DNA of 64,000 nucleotides from Symsagittifera roscoffensis (lineage: Eukaryota; Xenacoelomorpha; Acoela; Convolutidae). Numbering within the stretch: the stretch's first letter is position 1; each line of letters starts with the position of its first letter. Under the pieces are notes generated by a model. It did not search any database. It saw only the letters and a program-made list of their open reading frames with translations, and had not been told where the DNA came from. The translations under genes and the position numbers were made by a program. The stretch covers positions 48,502,276 to 48,566,275 of the forward strand of contig NC_087069.1 in NCBI RefSeq assembly GCF_963678635.1, written 5' to 3'. Positions 23,271-36,250 of the stretch are shown piece after piece.

Positions 23271-25742
23271 ACTCAATTTGAAAAACGAACAAAGCACTTT
23301 CAAGAAGCAAAATAGTAAAAAATTAGATTCGCGGATAAATTGATTTGTGTGTTTCTGAGAAATAGAGCAGCTTCTGTTAGAATTTGAGTCGAGTAGAGAA
23401 GTTGGTAGTTCCCACAGAAATAGAAATGCAGCTTTCATTTCATTATTTTGATACGATTTTTGAGAAAAATTGACCAATTCTGCTGTATGACTGAAGTTTT
23501 GCTCCTATCTGCTGCTCTATAAACTATTCTGCCATATGAGCCAAACTCTTTCAATTCTGCTAACCTCTGCTGATAGCAAGATATAAACTAGGTTTGAATT
23601 AACTAATTATACAATCAACAATCACCAAAGGTAGTGTTTTGTTATTTTTGTGATGTGGTGAACATTATTCGACAGACACCATAAGGGGGAGTTATAAGTG
23701 GGTAAACAAGAATTAGGTTTATCATTTTAATAAATAGGAGAAGCTAGTTAGATGATTTATTCGCTCTGGTAATTCATAATCTGCACCTATGATTAATCGG
23801 GTGTGGATTTCTGAGTATTAAATATTCAATTATAATCGATTATAGAGGTTCAATATAGACTATGACATAGAATAAAATTGATTCTTTTTGAAACTAATTT
23901 CAATTAAAATCCAGTACGCGCCCGCACAATTCCCCCGTTAACCAACTCAAACCCTAACGACAGCGGTAGACTGGAGGAAAAGGGGTAAATAATGGGTGGT
24001 ATGTGCAGTATCCTGAGGCTCTACCCTCCATAAAAAATGGCGAGTGTAAACTGCTCTTAAAACCTTGTGAGGGGGCAACCTATCTGCGGTAGTGCGATAA
24101 AGAAGGGGTGAAGGGGGTTTGAGTATGTTGACTGTAGCCCGCACCGAGCGCCTATGGATTCCAATCGATTATAATGGATTCCCGAGACAAAAACAACCCA
24201 TTATAATTCCTTACAGATGCAAGATTCAGACCACGAATTCGATTATATTGCCATTATGCGGGAGCTGAAATGCGGAAGAGATAAGAAGGACGTTAATTGG
24301 ATTATGAGGGTTTAAGTCACGGTCCGCAAAAACAAATGGAACGAAAAAAATATCTAAGGAAAATGATGAATGGAAAAAATGAAAGTAAGATAACAATTTT
24401 CTCTTGTGTAGCGTGAGTTATGCAACGTGTTATAAACAGAACACAACAGTCAAACATCAAATAGAGAGCCATGTGCATCCGTGTTGAAAATGATGGAAAA
24501 TGCGAATCATACAATTCCATAAACTAAGTCGATGAAAAAATACTAGTCATAAATTCATAAATAATTCATACACCTAAGTCAAGGAGTTTCCCACGAACTT
24601 TCTCTCTACCAGTAAGTAAAACAAAAACAGTTGTCAACAAAAACTGCTAATAACACAACTTCCATTAATGGAAATCCTATGACTAGCATTTTGTTGTTGG
24701 CGACTGCAAATGTTTTAAAAGTAGTTGCCCCAAACATATATTTTTTTTCAATCGCACTACTGTTTCTAAATCAATGATTGCGCATATAGTTCATTAAAAA
24801 ACTTAAAAAGAAATTAACTAGGAGAAATTTTGGATTTTAGTAATTTTCCTTCAAGAATATAAATTTGCTATTTCAGAAACCAGCAAGTTCGAATGAGCAG
24901 CTTAAACGGAATTAAAATAAGTTCTTTTGATTGCAGACCTTTTATTAGCAAACTTCCTTTTTCCGAAGCACAGGTATTTTTTTTCAGAATTTTTGAAGCA
25001 AAACTGAGTGAAAAGAAAACTTTTTGCGAGTAACTGCGCTGGACACTTTTTGCGGTGTTGCTCTTTTTATACTAGTAAATTTGAAAAGAGGTTTTCATCT
25101 TTTATTGTCGCCCATAAATGATGACAAATCAACCTAACTTGCCCTATAATTTTAGACTAGAGGGATTTTATACAACAAAGTGACGGTGGAGGTGGATGGT
25201 CAGTTCATTGCAACTAATTCATAATTCAAACAGTGTTTTCCAAAAACTTTCACGTTTGAATATTTTGGGAGTTACAAGAACAATGCTAGTGTGAGACATA
25301 AGCTGTCAAACTTTTGGATTGCTATCAACATATAAGCCGCCATGGTTTGCTCATTTTGATCAAAACTTTGCTTGATCAAAGAGCGCGTGCACCCTCTAAA
25401 TCGACTTTCAAAAAAGTAAGATAATTGGTTGTAAATATTTTAAACTATCCGGTGATTTGTTCAGCAAAAATTGATGCTATCGTTTTTCTAAATTTTTTTG
25501 AAGGGCAACTCGTCGTACCAAAGAGTTAACTAAAGCACAAAAAATTATTCTTCATTGGTATCGACCAGTCTTTAGGGCAGAGGTGAAACTATGTGGCAAG
25601 TTCTCTTTTTTGTCGCATGGAAATTCTCTTAAAAAGATTTGACCTAGCCGTTTAAATTGCATCAATTGAGTAATAGCATCATTAGTAATTCAATCTACAT
25701 AGCATTTTTTTTTGAATTTAACGCTCAGAATGAAAGTCTAAT

Positions 25743-27147
25743 CTAAAAAAGCCATGCATCAGAATTTTCAGTCCCGTTCATACTTTTGTTTATCCAATCA
25801 ATGTATCCCGTGACACGTGTATAGACCGAAGCACCACTGCAGCCTTCTCTTCCATACGACGTAACTCCATAAACGCAGACGGCCTCATCACTTGATGTCA
25901 GGGGGTACAGCGGACCTCCGCTATCACCTATACATGGCCTAGATTCACTCGAAGCCAGACAAACTGTCTTGGTATGATCTATTTCCGAAAACGGGCACCG
26001 TTTTTTGATCTCATGCACTATTGTTTCCTGTAGAACGTCTGGGTACTTCTTAGGACTGAACTGAGTTCTACCCAATCCACAGATTGCTAAAGTAAAGCCA
26101 GAGTCTTTGTATGATTTTTGACACAGTGGGATTGCTAATGAGGGACTGACTTTCTCGTCCAGTTTTATCAAACCAATGTCATTCGTGAGTTTTTTATATC
26201 TGAAACAGAAACCATTTACTTTTATCTCAAGTTCATTATCTTTGTAAAAACTTTCAGATAAAGGACAATAAACTTTATATTTTTTATATCAGAACTAATT
26301 AGGCCCTATGATGATATTAGCCAAATTCAAAAAGAACTAACTTTCAAAACATGTATAGTAATTTCAACCTCACCTTTTTAAAAGTTTCAGGTATTTCATT
26401 TATTGATGAAAACACAGAACTTATTAGTCAAAACTAAATGTCATAGACATTTCAATTTAGGCAAACCTGGGATGAAATAAAGCTTTTCCTCGGATTTTTC
26501 TAGCCTCCGATTGCCAGTTTGGTTGCGTAGAGTCCCCAACTAGCACGTAGAATGGCCCTGAATTAACAATCAAAATTATTTGTTTTGAAAAAGCACGCTT
26601 TTCTTTCCAATGACTTTTTTTTGCATTAGAAATTTAGGGTTTGCTCGGAAAAAAATCAAATTGATGAAAATTTTCCAAAAAAAAATTAAAAGGGCCGCTG
26701 GCTTATGATGAATGTGTCAAACATCTGAAACTAGGCCACATTATGATGCGTCTATACTAAAAGTCGGTATTTTTCTAACCAAATCGTGCAGCTAACACCT
26801 ATCATGCACCTAGAATTTATATTTCACTCGGGGTGGGAAGCTTCAAATAAAAAACTATCAATGAGAGTTATTAGGGGTCCTGAGATCGATTTGTTCCGTA
26901 GGAACTAAGAGTATGATGCTGCAATTACTTAAAAGTTTGACTAACCCTTTTGTTCATAAACACAATGAGCAGCAACCAATATGAAGTTCTCGTTGATGAT
27001 CGTTCCACCGCATTCAGCGGCGTCGTTAGGTATTTCGAGTTGCACGTAGAATTTTCGATATGGCGAGTCATAGCCGTTAATTATGCTCCTTTCCTTATGC
27101 TCGGCAAGACCTGAAGCCAATAAAGACAATGCAAAAATGAGAATCAT
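25743..27147 (-). CDS. Secreted chymotrypsin-like (S1) serine protease, intact
   Basis: Three exons on the minus strand, 27147-26946, 26557-26467 and 26199-25743, with GT-AG introns. They join in frame to exactly 249 codons plus stop. Residues 1-15 are a signal peptide, followed by a very short propeptide and 'IING' at 22-25, the mature N-terminus of the family. The triad is complete: His61 in 'AAHC', Asp105 in 'NDIG', Ser191 in 'GDSGGP'. Cysteine pairs fit the fold (46-62, 138-206, 166-178, 187-218). Two oddities: the residue before IING is Ser, not the usual Arg/Lys, and the position that sets S1 specificity (two before Cys187) is Arg185, where trypsin has Asp and chymotrypsin Ser. Substrate preference is therefore uncertain. 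Extracellular or digestive proteolysis is the likely role. The copy in the other arm is broken, so this is probably the working gene. An upstream in-frame ATG exists at 27252, but the ATG at 27147 starts exactly at the signal peptide and is preferred. Confidence 0.85.
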
Positions 27148-27479
27148 TTTGAATCCCTTTGAAAGATAATTGGAATATACCAAACTAAAAATATTGAGAG
27201 TAGTATCAATTTTCAAGTTTTTCATTGTCAGTGGGACGAATTTGAGATACAAATTTTGAAATGAGTGGATAAAATAATTATCAAAAAAAAGGTTAACTGT
27301 TTTTCTACTGCTGTCTGAGCCTTCTTTTTTTATTGTAAAGATTCATTTTAATGTTTTCTTTAATCAAAAGCACTGTTAAGTTTTTTTATTGCCATAATTA
27401 AATTTTTGATGAAACAAATTCTAACAATAGCGCCAAGAATGATTTAAGAGTTCTATTTTGAATTTCAGTCAAATGAGTT

Positions 27480-28170
27480 TGAAAGTTTGAAACTTCTATG
27501 AAAAAGTTTTGGATATTGTGTGGTACTTACATATGGAAACTAACGCATCCGGGAACGGACTCAAAGAGCAACAACAATGTTGAAAAAAGTTTTGAGATCA
27601 AATTTAAACACAGTAGGACATCTCAATTGAAATTTAAAATTAAAGTCAATTGTTTTGAGGTTACGTTTCTGATAAATTAATCCTGTTGTGAACTCAAATT
27701 TGAATATGATTACTTGGCAACAAAAACCCGAATTTTAGGAAAAACTGCAAAATTACTCCAAATATAGTAGAATTGTGTATGACGGAGTAAACCGTTACTT
27801 TTTCTCTACAAAAAGAAGTTAGCGTGTCAAATCAAAGTCTATTTTTTCTACAAGTAAACTCAAAATTTCGATGAAACCGTATTCAACAAAAGCGCGAAAA
27901 AGTATGTTCTTTTAAATTTCTTTTTTGAACTCAAATCAATTGAATATGAAATATGAGACAATTTTCGATATAGTATTATATTGACATATAGAAACTCACG
28001 CATTCAGAAACGGGTTCAAAGAGCAAACTCGAGCTCGAAAATTTTTTTGGATGAAGTTTAAACACAGATGGACCTCTCACCTCAAAATCAAAAATAAAAG
28101 GAATTGTTATGAGGTTACATTTCTTATAAAGTTTCCCTGTTCTCAACTCAAAAAATGAATACTGTTGTTG
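27480..28170 (-). repeat. Tandem duplication in the right arm (partner of 16800-17640)
   Basis: Two units at about 27500-27720 and 27970-28170 share 'gaaactcacgcat' type starts, 'aaacacag..ggac.tctca', 'ttgtt.tgaggttac.tttct' and 'gtgaactca/ctcaactca'. They match the two units of the left arm in reverse. Confidence 0.6.
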
Positions 28171-29779
28171 TTGAATATTGATAGGGTGAGGGATGTTTCC
28201 TATCAAATTGGCCAATTTTTTGTCATTTTCACGTCTTTGAAGCTTTTTACAGAAATCTCTTTCATTCCATAAGTTTCTTTAATATTTTTGAACGTCAAGT
28301 TGCACTAAAAATGTGCAAAAAAAGCGTTTTTCTATTTACTTTTTAAAAAAATTTGATCAATAATCAGATAAATTTTTTGACATAAAAAACAAGAAGGGCG
28401 AAAGTGAAATGAAAGTTTCCCAATCAAAAACCGTTTATTTAATTGCCTTAATTTTTGCTAATTTTTTTGCTAATTTTGCTAATTTTTCGCTAATTTTTGC
28501 TAATTTTTGTAGTTTTTACTTTCTTGGACCAATTTACAGTCAAACGTTTCCTTTTGAGTGCGGCCAGGTCTCTCCATCTCAGAAAGGGCACAATTCAACC
28601 TGTTACTGAGCTATAACTGAGATTATTAGAATTTGTGTTCAAAAGAAAAAAAACAACCACCCAGTGATTCGTGCTAAATTTTGTTCGAATAAATTTTGTT
28701 CGAAATTTTGTTCGAAATTTGTCAGACGCCAGAAAAAAGACGAAAAAAGAAATTAGAATGGACAGGGCGAGAAAATGAGTAAAAGAGGTTGAGCAAAGAA
28801 TAGGAGCAGGGTTTCAATATAGGAGGTAAAATGGAACTGGCAATTGATTATCTTTGTTTCAATTTGATTGATTAACACTATTAAAAATGTTATTCTGTTT
28901 TCAACGAAAAGTCATTGAGTAATACAAAAAAACTGCAAAATTTTATTTGATTTATTCGCTTTGTGTCTGAAAAATTAGTGTGTAGCTTAACTGCATAAAG
29001 TATACAAGCTCAATTTTTAAGAACTAATTTTCCAAGAGTCTGAACCCAAATAACCTCAAAGGTGATATTCGCAACCTCTCGGATTTCAAAGTTTTGAGTT
29101 TGAGTTTAAGTCCAATACACTTTATCAATTCTATTATTTGAACGCTCGCAAACTCTAAAAAATCTCTTGATATTAAAGTAGTGGAATGTATTGTTTATCT
29201 AAGAATATGAAATTACTTTTATAATTCAATAAACAACTGTTATTCAAATATTCAAACTCTGAAGAATCTCTTGATATTAAAGTAGTGGAATGTATTGTTT
29301 ATCTAAGAATTATGAATCTACTTTTATATTTCAATAAACAACAGTTTTCCAAATATTCAAAGTAAATTTTTCCATTTTTGTCTGATTGTTTAATTTTTGC
29401 ATGTATTTGATTAATGTTCTGATCTTTAAAACGAAACGAATTGGTAACCTAAAAGAACTACACATGTTACTGCAACAACACATGTCACCATGTATCAATT
29501 GACAAAAACTGAACAACTTAGTTTGGTCAGAATTTCATTAGTTTTCTACTATTTTTATGATCAGCACAAATAGTATGATAAGTGTTGCAATTTTTTTGTG
29601 CCGACAAGTTTGTGCTCGTCAGATAATGAATGTTTTTGTTGCTTTGCTTCAATGAGTTTGACACTTGTTGCGCCATTTTTGAGCTATCTTTATCAATGAT
29701 GATAGTAATAGGATATATTTGCTTGTTTAGCTAAATGGTATTCATTCATGCCTAAAGTGAGAGGGCAGCATATATTATT

Positions 29780-31440
29780 ATTTATAAAAGGTATCCATCA
29801 AGTCGTAGATCCAGATATCTGGCCAGCTATCTTTATGTCAGTCAATCCAGTAATCCACCCTTATAAGCATACATGTATTCAAACATTGATGCATTGAAGC
29901 AACCATTCAACTATTCATCTATCCATCAAACAACATTGCAACCCGCCAACTATCCATCGCATCATCGGACGAGCCCTTAATTCGCCCAATGACCCATCAA
30001 ACCATCCACTCAGCATCAACCTATATACACTTTGTCCATCCCGTCAGCCACCCAAACATCTAGTCGTAATTTGAGCATTTCATATACAAAGTCATCTAAA
30101 CAATCAATCAGCCATCAAAGTGCCATCAATCTATCCATTCATCCGAAGTGCATATAATCTAATCGAACATCCAACCATGCAACCAATCATTAATCCATTA
30201 AACTTCTATCTAAACAAGTCAACCTCTCAACTATCAGTCCATCAAACAATCAATATTCTAGCTATCCAACCAGACGTCCAGCCATCCAACAGTTTTCCGT
30301 CCACCAAGCCATCCGTCCTTCAAGACAATTAAAATCTAGCAGCCAATCCATTCAGCTTTTTACTGAACCCTTTACCCATACATCACTCCCACCTGCCACA
30401 CATCCATGCAACAAGCCATACATTTAACAATCTAGCTATTTATCCAACTGCCTATACCTTCTTTCATTCAGAATAATATCCATCCTTCAAGCTCACCATC
30501 TATCTAGCTGTACTGCATCTCTCCGTATAGCCGTACATTATCCATCCGGCTAGTTATATGTCCAAATATCTTCGTAGCCATTGCTGCGTCTTGTGCAGTC
30601 ATCCAGCTTTTTATCCGTCCATCATGCCAACTATTAATTCTTCCATTTATCAAACCATCCAGCATTCATCCATTCTTTCAACAAACAGCGGTTTATTCAA
30701 CCGTAAGATAACCATCTATTTACTTGTACATCAACCAGCTGCCCATTGTCCATCCAGCAAAATACCCAAACATGATTTTATTCAATTTTTTACCCAGTCA
30801 TCTATCAAAACATCCATCCTTAAAACCATCCACCTATTAAGCCATGCTTCATCTGTCTATTATCCGTGCACCCGTCAGGGCAATATCAATCTAACCAACC
30901 AGCCATCCATGAATCTGGTCATGCGGGTATCTAGGTTTCTTTGTTTCTGACTTCCATTTAACTGTTTTTGGTTTCAGCCATCCATCCAACTATTCAAAAA
31001 ATAATAAATCTATCCACCGATCCATCAAGCTTTTCATTCAGCCATTCAGTCTTACATTGATCGACCCTGCCACTCATCCGTCCTACCAGTTATCCATTGA
31101 TCATTCTAGCCATAAATTGCCTATCCATTTTTCATTCGCAGTGATATTAATCCCTAAGCCAATAATCTATCTACCTGCACAGCATCTCTTCGTAGAGCCG
31201 CATTATCCATCGAGTCAGTTATTTATCAAAATATCCATTTAGCCATCACTCCATCTTGTCCATTCACTCATCAATTTTTTCATCCCTCATGCCAACTAAT
31301 CGTTTAGCATTTATACGGCCGTTCGGCCATGCATTCATCTATTTACACAACAAATCAGCGGTTTTTTATACTGCCCATCCAGAAGGCCAGCCATCTATCT
31401 AGCTTTACTTCAACTAGCCATCCATTGTCTATCCAGCAAG
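29780..31440 (+). repeat. Degenerate ATCC/CCATC repeat array A
   Basis: 1.7 kb built on a worn (ATCC)n theme with phrases such as 'ccatccagc' and 'tatctagc'. The open stretches across it are Pro/Ser/Ile-rich by-products of the repeat and not genes. Non-simple flanks ('gtctgtgaactgttt', 'caactcaacgctgaaactttc') are shared with arrays B and C, so a larger unit was copied, not just the simple repeat. Confidence 0.85.
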
Positions 31441-31989
31441 TTATGCAAACAAGGAAATTGTAAATGTTTTGCTAATAGGCCAATTTCAAACTGTTTTCGA
31501 TGTCTAAGCTCTTTTTTTTGAAGTTTTTTTTTGCTTCATTGTCTGTGAACTGTTTCAAACCTGGTTGCGCGTGTTGGTTTCTGACTTCTCCCAAATGTGC
31601 TCCTTTTCTGTTGCCAAAAAAAAAGATTTTTTTAGTAGCCTCTGGTCACTGATCAATCAATTCAACACCAAGCGCGCTCAACTCAACGCTGAAACTTTCA
31701 ACTCAACACGAGCAGCAGCCTGACAAGTGTATCCAAAACATGGTTCTTCTCAATCCTAGTGTTTTGCTGCCTGACTTTTTGGCCGATGTATATAGTTTAA
31801 CCCATTGCCTCCTAATTTTCGCATCAACTTAGATTTTGAGTCGTGATCAATATTTGCGCATAAGTAATACCTCGCACTTTTTTGCAGTTGTAGATCCGCT
31901 GTTTCCTCTAAAAGTAATGATCAGCGTGATTTTGTACGTTGTTACTGCTAGAACAAGAACTCTGTTTTCCATTCATTACTGATGTCATG

Positions 31990-32700
31990 AATCTACCCTA
32001 TGACGTTTTTGAGGCTTCCATCAGTTGATTTTTTTTTGAAATTGAGGAAAGCACAACTCCTACAACTCCCACATTTTAGTAAAGTATACCTATCGGTTGG
32101 TTTTTGATAGCACTCGGAGCTCAGTGACCCGTTTTTGTCATGGTCTGTCTTAATCGAGAAGGTATAACTTACCGATGGGCTTGTGGTTTGAATTGTGAAT
32201 TGTAAGTGATGATGAAGTCTCCTGGCCACTTTTAGCAATTTTTCAGAGTCAACTTTAGTCGTCCTTAATAATAGATCCTTTTATCGTAGAAAATATTTCA
32301 CACCTTGCTGGTTCGTCTCCTTTTCCTTAATGACTATGCAATACCAGACAAAATATTCTGCACCTTCATTGAATCCAAATCAGAATTAAAATTATGCGAA
32401 ATCGTTTCTTCAAATTAAAAGCTAAACTGAATTTAAGCAATCTATATGGGTTTAGTTACAAAAAAATTGCTACGAGTCGATATATATTTAGAGTCTCCCC
32501 TAAAGGGTCGTAAACTTTTTTCGCTTTTAGGTTTCTTTCTGCTACCTTTTGTTCTGCTACTTTCAGAAAGCATCTCCATTCTCTCAAGACATTTTTTGTC
32601 CATATCTATTTGAAATGTATCATTGAAATCAAATACCGCAGGACTGCAGAAAAACCTGGCATATTTTATCGGCCGTGAAACTCAACCCGAGGAGTGTCAA
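31990..32700 (-). mobile_element. Penelope-like RT, C-terminal fragment (PLE iv)
   Basis: The minus-strand open stretch 32238-31993 contains 'GSLSSECYQKPTDRY', matching the Penelope-type block 'G.LstsvYRKPT...Y' that follows the RT core. Upstream (about 32650-32600) a translation 'FDFNDTFQIDMDK' resembles the 'FtFNg.fY.Q..G' block. It lies within the 1.8 kb present only in the left arm of palindrome 2. There is no room for, and no sign of, a GIY-YIG endonuclease. Decayed. Confidence 0.5.
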
Positions 32701-33059
32701 GCATAACCGCGGCATGGCTTGATCGTCACGATAAGCAGCCGCCGCATCCACAATAAACAGGTTGCTCTGCTGAACGTTTGATTTGCATTCTAACTAAACT
32801 CGTAGTACATCTGTGCAGAGATTATTTTTCAGAAAAGCCGTAAAACTGGCATCAAGAAACAATTAATCAGTTCTGGGTTTGTGGTAATACCCATCACGAA
32901 GCATTTCATCTCGTACCGAAAAAATAAGTTGTAACCTGAGCTGCTGGAGTTTTAAAGATTTTCTTCATATAGTTGAACCTGTGGAAAACTGAAACACACT
33001 TAGCGGAAAATCGAACCACAGTTAGAAACAACCTCATAGCGGTTCTTCTAAGTTTTCCT

Positions 33060-34440
33060 TAAATCAAAAAAGTCAGTCGCCAGAAAAACGGCGGAAAGAA
33101 ATATAGACAGCAAAGTATAGACATTGGCGAGCAAACGGGGTTTGTTAAAAGGGAGGAAGCTTAAGCGGAGTGGATGATTTAAAACTATGCTTTCTTTTTT
33201 GCTGTGTGTCACGTGTGGTTTTTTCCTCGAGGTCTATGTAAGAAAGATTTTGTTTTGCTTCCAGCTCGGAAGTTGAAACTGGCTTAAAGCGGTTTTAATT
33301 TTGATATTACTTTTGTGATTTAGTCTTGTTTAAAACCCTTTTTATCAAGTACCACCAACGCTAAAACTTTTGGAGAGTTTGTTTTTTAACCCCAATTTTT
33401 AACAAGTTAAGTGCCCAAAACTGGCATGATCTCGGACCAAGCAGTCTAAAGACTAAAGTTTCATGACAGAAATCTTAAGCAAGATAAAAAAGGCAAGGTC
33501 AGTGGTGAAAACAATGTTGAATGATATTTATGGCCTTAAGTTGAGATATACTTAACAAACAGAGAAAGAGCACAACTCCAAAAATTCAAAAAACACTTCA
33601 AAAAAACTGTTGATGGGAAGATCGACCAAGAGAGAAGCAAGGTGATATATCGGCTTTATTTTAAAAATTGGTGACATACAGTTACCGAATCTGATTAGGC
33701 AAATTATGTCATTGGTCCCGAAAAAAGACGGCGAAGGATAATTATCACCATAAAAAATTTCTTGTCGATATCGAAAATTTTCTTTGATATCACATTTTGT
33801 GATGTGGACGTTGAAGAATTTCAGAAGACTGATACCGTGGTAAAATCTACAGTAAATGAAGAAACAGATATCAAATATGGATGTAACAAAGGCTTAATGG
33901 ATGAAATAATTTCAAGAGAAACAGGTAAGTGGCATGTCATTTGACAAAAGGTCCTTTTTGCGGGTAATGAAGAAAACAAATTCTCACTCTAGTTTTGTTG
34001 AAATACTTCATCCAACCAAATGCATTGAGAATTGAGCCATGTCAAACCGATTCAAAGGTGATCAAAATGAGATAAAAATCAAAAAAAAATTCTAAGCAAT
34101 AGATAAGACAAAAGACATGAGTGGATATTTCTACAATACGTTGCGGTCGAAAAGTAGGTAAATTTTACAGGTTTTTTGACCTGGCTAAAGTACACAAAAC
34201 AGGTAAACCACTGAAACAAGCGGCCAGGCAGCTCTTATGACAACCTGATTAGGACGGTATCAAAGTTTTTGAAGTTTTTGAAGTCTCGAATAGAGAAAAA
34301 ATTTCGTTAGAAATATTTTCAAAAAGATTGTGGAAAGTATTGATCTCGGGTCCGAAGAAAATTGTTGCGTTCCTTACTGTTAAAAGTAGCAGTAACAACA
34401 TATCAGCTATGTTGAGTACATGAAATCGAGGTAACCACAA
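33060..34440 (+). mobile_element. Penelope-like fragment, plus strand (PLE ii)
   Basis: At 34172-34210 the translation reads 'FFDLAKVHKTGKPL', the 'GLPKxHK..NPLRP' RT block. Sequence at 33060-33270 matches that at 16330-16110, which lies upstream of the same block in PLE i, so about 1.3 kb of a common element is preserved. Two short open stretches here (for example 33762-33944) are not recognised otherwise. Decayed. Confidence 0.55.
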
Positions 34441-35590
34441 TCAAGTATTTGCAAAAAAAACGAGTGATGTCTACGCGAAAAAAATAATCATGGCGCGAAA
34501 ACCAAAAACATAGTTGCCATCATCTACATCGTATTCTTAGGGAGAGGTAAAATCCAAAGTGGTGTAGAAGTTAGATTGTAATGGTTGTGAATCCAACCAT
34601 GCCATCCAAACAGTCAAAAATCGAATCACCAAGATTGAGAAGCATCAAATTTTGGATATTTATTACTGATATAATACATGAATTTATACGGCATCATTAG
34701 CCCGAAAATGGGCAATTTGAGACCAAGTAATCCTTTTTTTTTCAAATATAACTCTCAGAATAACGAAGGTTGACAAGGTTGGGGTGGACAAGGGAAACAT
34801 CAAGCAAGTATGAATGGGCTAAAGAGTGATACAAAGATGCGTGAATAGAAATCTTTGACTCTTTTTTGGAGGATACGTATTAGTAGCGGAAGAAAACAAA
34901 TACAGTTTTTAGAAGACATATAAAAACAAACCGAATGAAAAAAGACCACTGGGTAAACAATCCGAAACATCTGTGATAACACTTATAAACGTTTGGTTAC
35001 CAAAATGATTTCAGCAAACATGGTTATTTGCATCAAAACATCCGGTCAGCGATGATAAATTCAATAACATACTTCTCGCTAAAATCGACAATTTTTTATA
35101 CATCAGAAAATCAGAATCTGATCAGTAAGTTTTTGATGAGATTGATTCCATGGCAAAGTCTAAGCGAGTGAGACAAGCATCATCGAATAGAGATATTGAA
35201 ACGGCTAAAAATTATCTGAAGAGCGACGAAATAGTAGCAGTTTTGAGAAAAACAAATTTTAAATCCAAATTTTTCGAAATGCAAATGGAAAAAAGGCATG
35301 AGGGTGGCAAACGGATTTTTGTCATTTCATCTATCTTCCTGTAATCGTCGTCCTGTCGGCCGACCGTTTCTGAAGTACCTGTTGACCTAGTTTTCACAAT
35401 CCGCTATTTCTATACTATCACCTTTTTTGACCTTATCTGAACCAGACAAGATTTATTGCACATAAACTGATTCTGACTGACAGCTGAGATTTTTAGATTT
35501 TTCTTTTTTTTTTCACCGCTTTTGGTGGTTTGTGTAACCCAAATGAGTTTGTAAGTGACGTGTCGAGTAGTTCCTTGAGCGCAACGATTA
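34440..35590. other. Palindrome 2 spacer
   Basis: 1.15 kb with no inverted partner. It holds a 64-codon plus-strand open stretch (35150-35344), Lys/Arg-rich and unrecognised, and nothing else that I can support. Confidence 0.5.
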
Positions 35591-36250
35591 GAAATTGGAT
35601 TTTAACTGTAAGGAACGCAACAATTTTGTTCGGACTCGAGAGCAATACTTTCCATAGTCTTTTGAATTTATTTCCAATGAATTTTGTTCTATATTCGAGC
35701 TTTCAAAAACTTGAAACAACTTTGCTATCGTCCTGATTAAGTTGTCATAAGAGTTGCCTCAGTGGTTTACTTATTTTGTGTACTTTAGCCAGGCCATAAA
35801 ACCTGTACAATTTTCCCACACTCTGGCCGCAACCTGTTGTAGAAACATCCACTAATGTCTTTTGCTTAGAAATTTTCTTTGATATCTATTTCGTTTTTAT
35901 CACCTTTGAATCGGTTTAAAAAAGCTCAATTTTCACTGATGGTTCGATCAAGTATTTCAACAGAAGTAGAGTCAGTACTTGTTTTTTTTTCATAACCCGC
36001 ACAAAGGACCGTCTGTCAAATGATATGCCACTAACTCATTTCTCTTGAGATACTGTCTAGCCTTTTTTTAAATCCATATTCGATAATATCTGTTTCTCCA
36101 TTTACTATAGGTTTTACCTCGGCATCTATCTTTTGAAGTTCTTCAAAGACCACATCACAAGTTGTGATATCGAAAAAAAAAGATTTCGATATCGAGGAGA
36201 AGTTTTTTGTGATGATAATTATCCTTCACCGTTTGTTTTGGGGACCAATG
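35590..36250 (-). mobile_element. Penelope-like fragment, minus strand (PLE iii)
   Basis: On the minus strand at about 35805-35765 the translation reads 'RFYGLAKVHKISKP', the best match in the window to the Penelope RT motif 'FYGLPKVHK'. It is the inverted partner of PLE ii and extends upstream to about 36250. Decayed. Confidence 0.6.

Larger units (their letters stand above)
23270..28850 (-). repeat. Palindrome 1, right arm
   Basis: Reverse-complement partner of 16200-22480, about 5.6 kb against 6.3 kb. It lacks the MITE and the R1/MITE-relative segment present in the left arm. Its outer end lies near 28850, inside a 'gccagaaaaa..gac' sequence that also flanks the Penelope-like fragments at 16200-16330 and 33060-33270. 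Confidence 0.85.
28975..34400 (+). repeat. Palindrome 2, left arm
   Basis: Returns in reverse complement at 35590-39190. Matched points, left against right: 29015 with 39150 ('tttttaagaacta'), 29465 with 38800 (the 'acatgt' block), the ATCC arrays, 31570 with 36640 ('cgcgtgttggtttct'), 31880 with 36275 ('cgcacttttttgca'), 33710 with 36230 ('atgtcattggtcc') and 34235 with 35730 ('acaacctgatta'). The left arm has about 1.8 kb (31895-33690) that the right arm lacks. Confidence 0.85.

Noticed and set aside
30120-31242. Pro/Ser/Ile-rich open stretches (also in arrays B and C)
   Set aside because: By-products of the degenerate ATCC repeat; frames are not conserved between the three copies.
29780-31440. 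CRISPR-like regular repeats
   Set aside because: Units are a worn tetranucleotide theme without constant repeats or unique spacers, in a eukaryotic setting.
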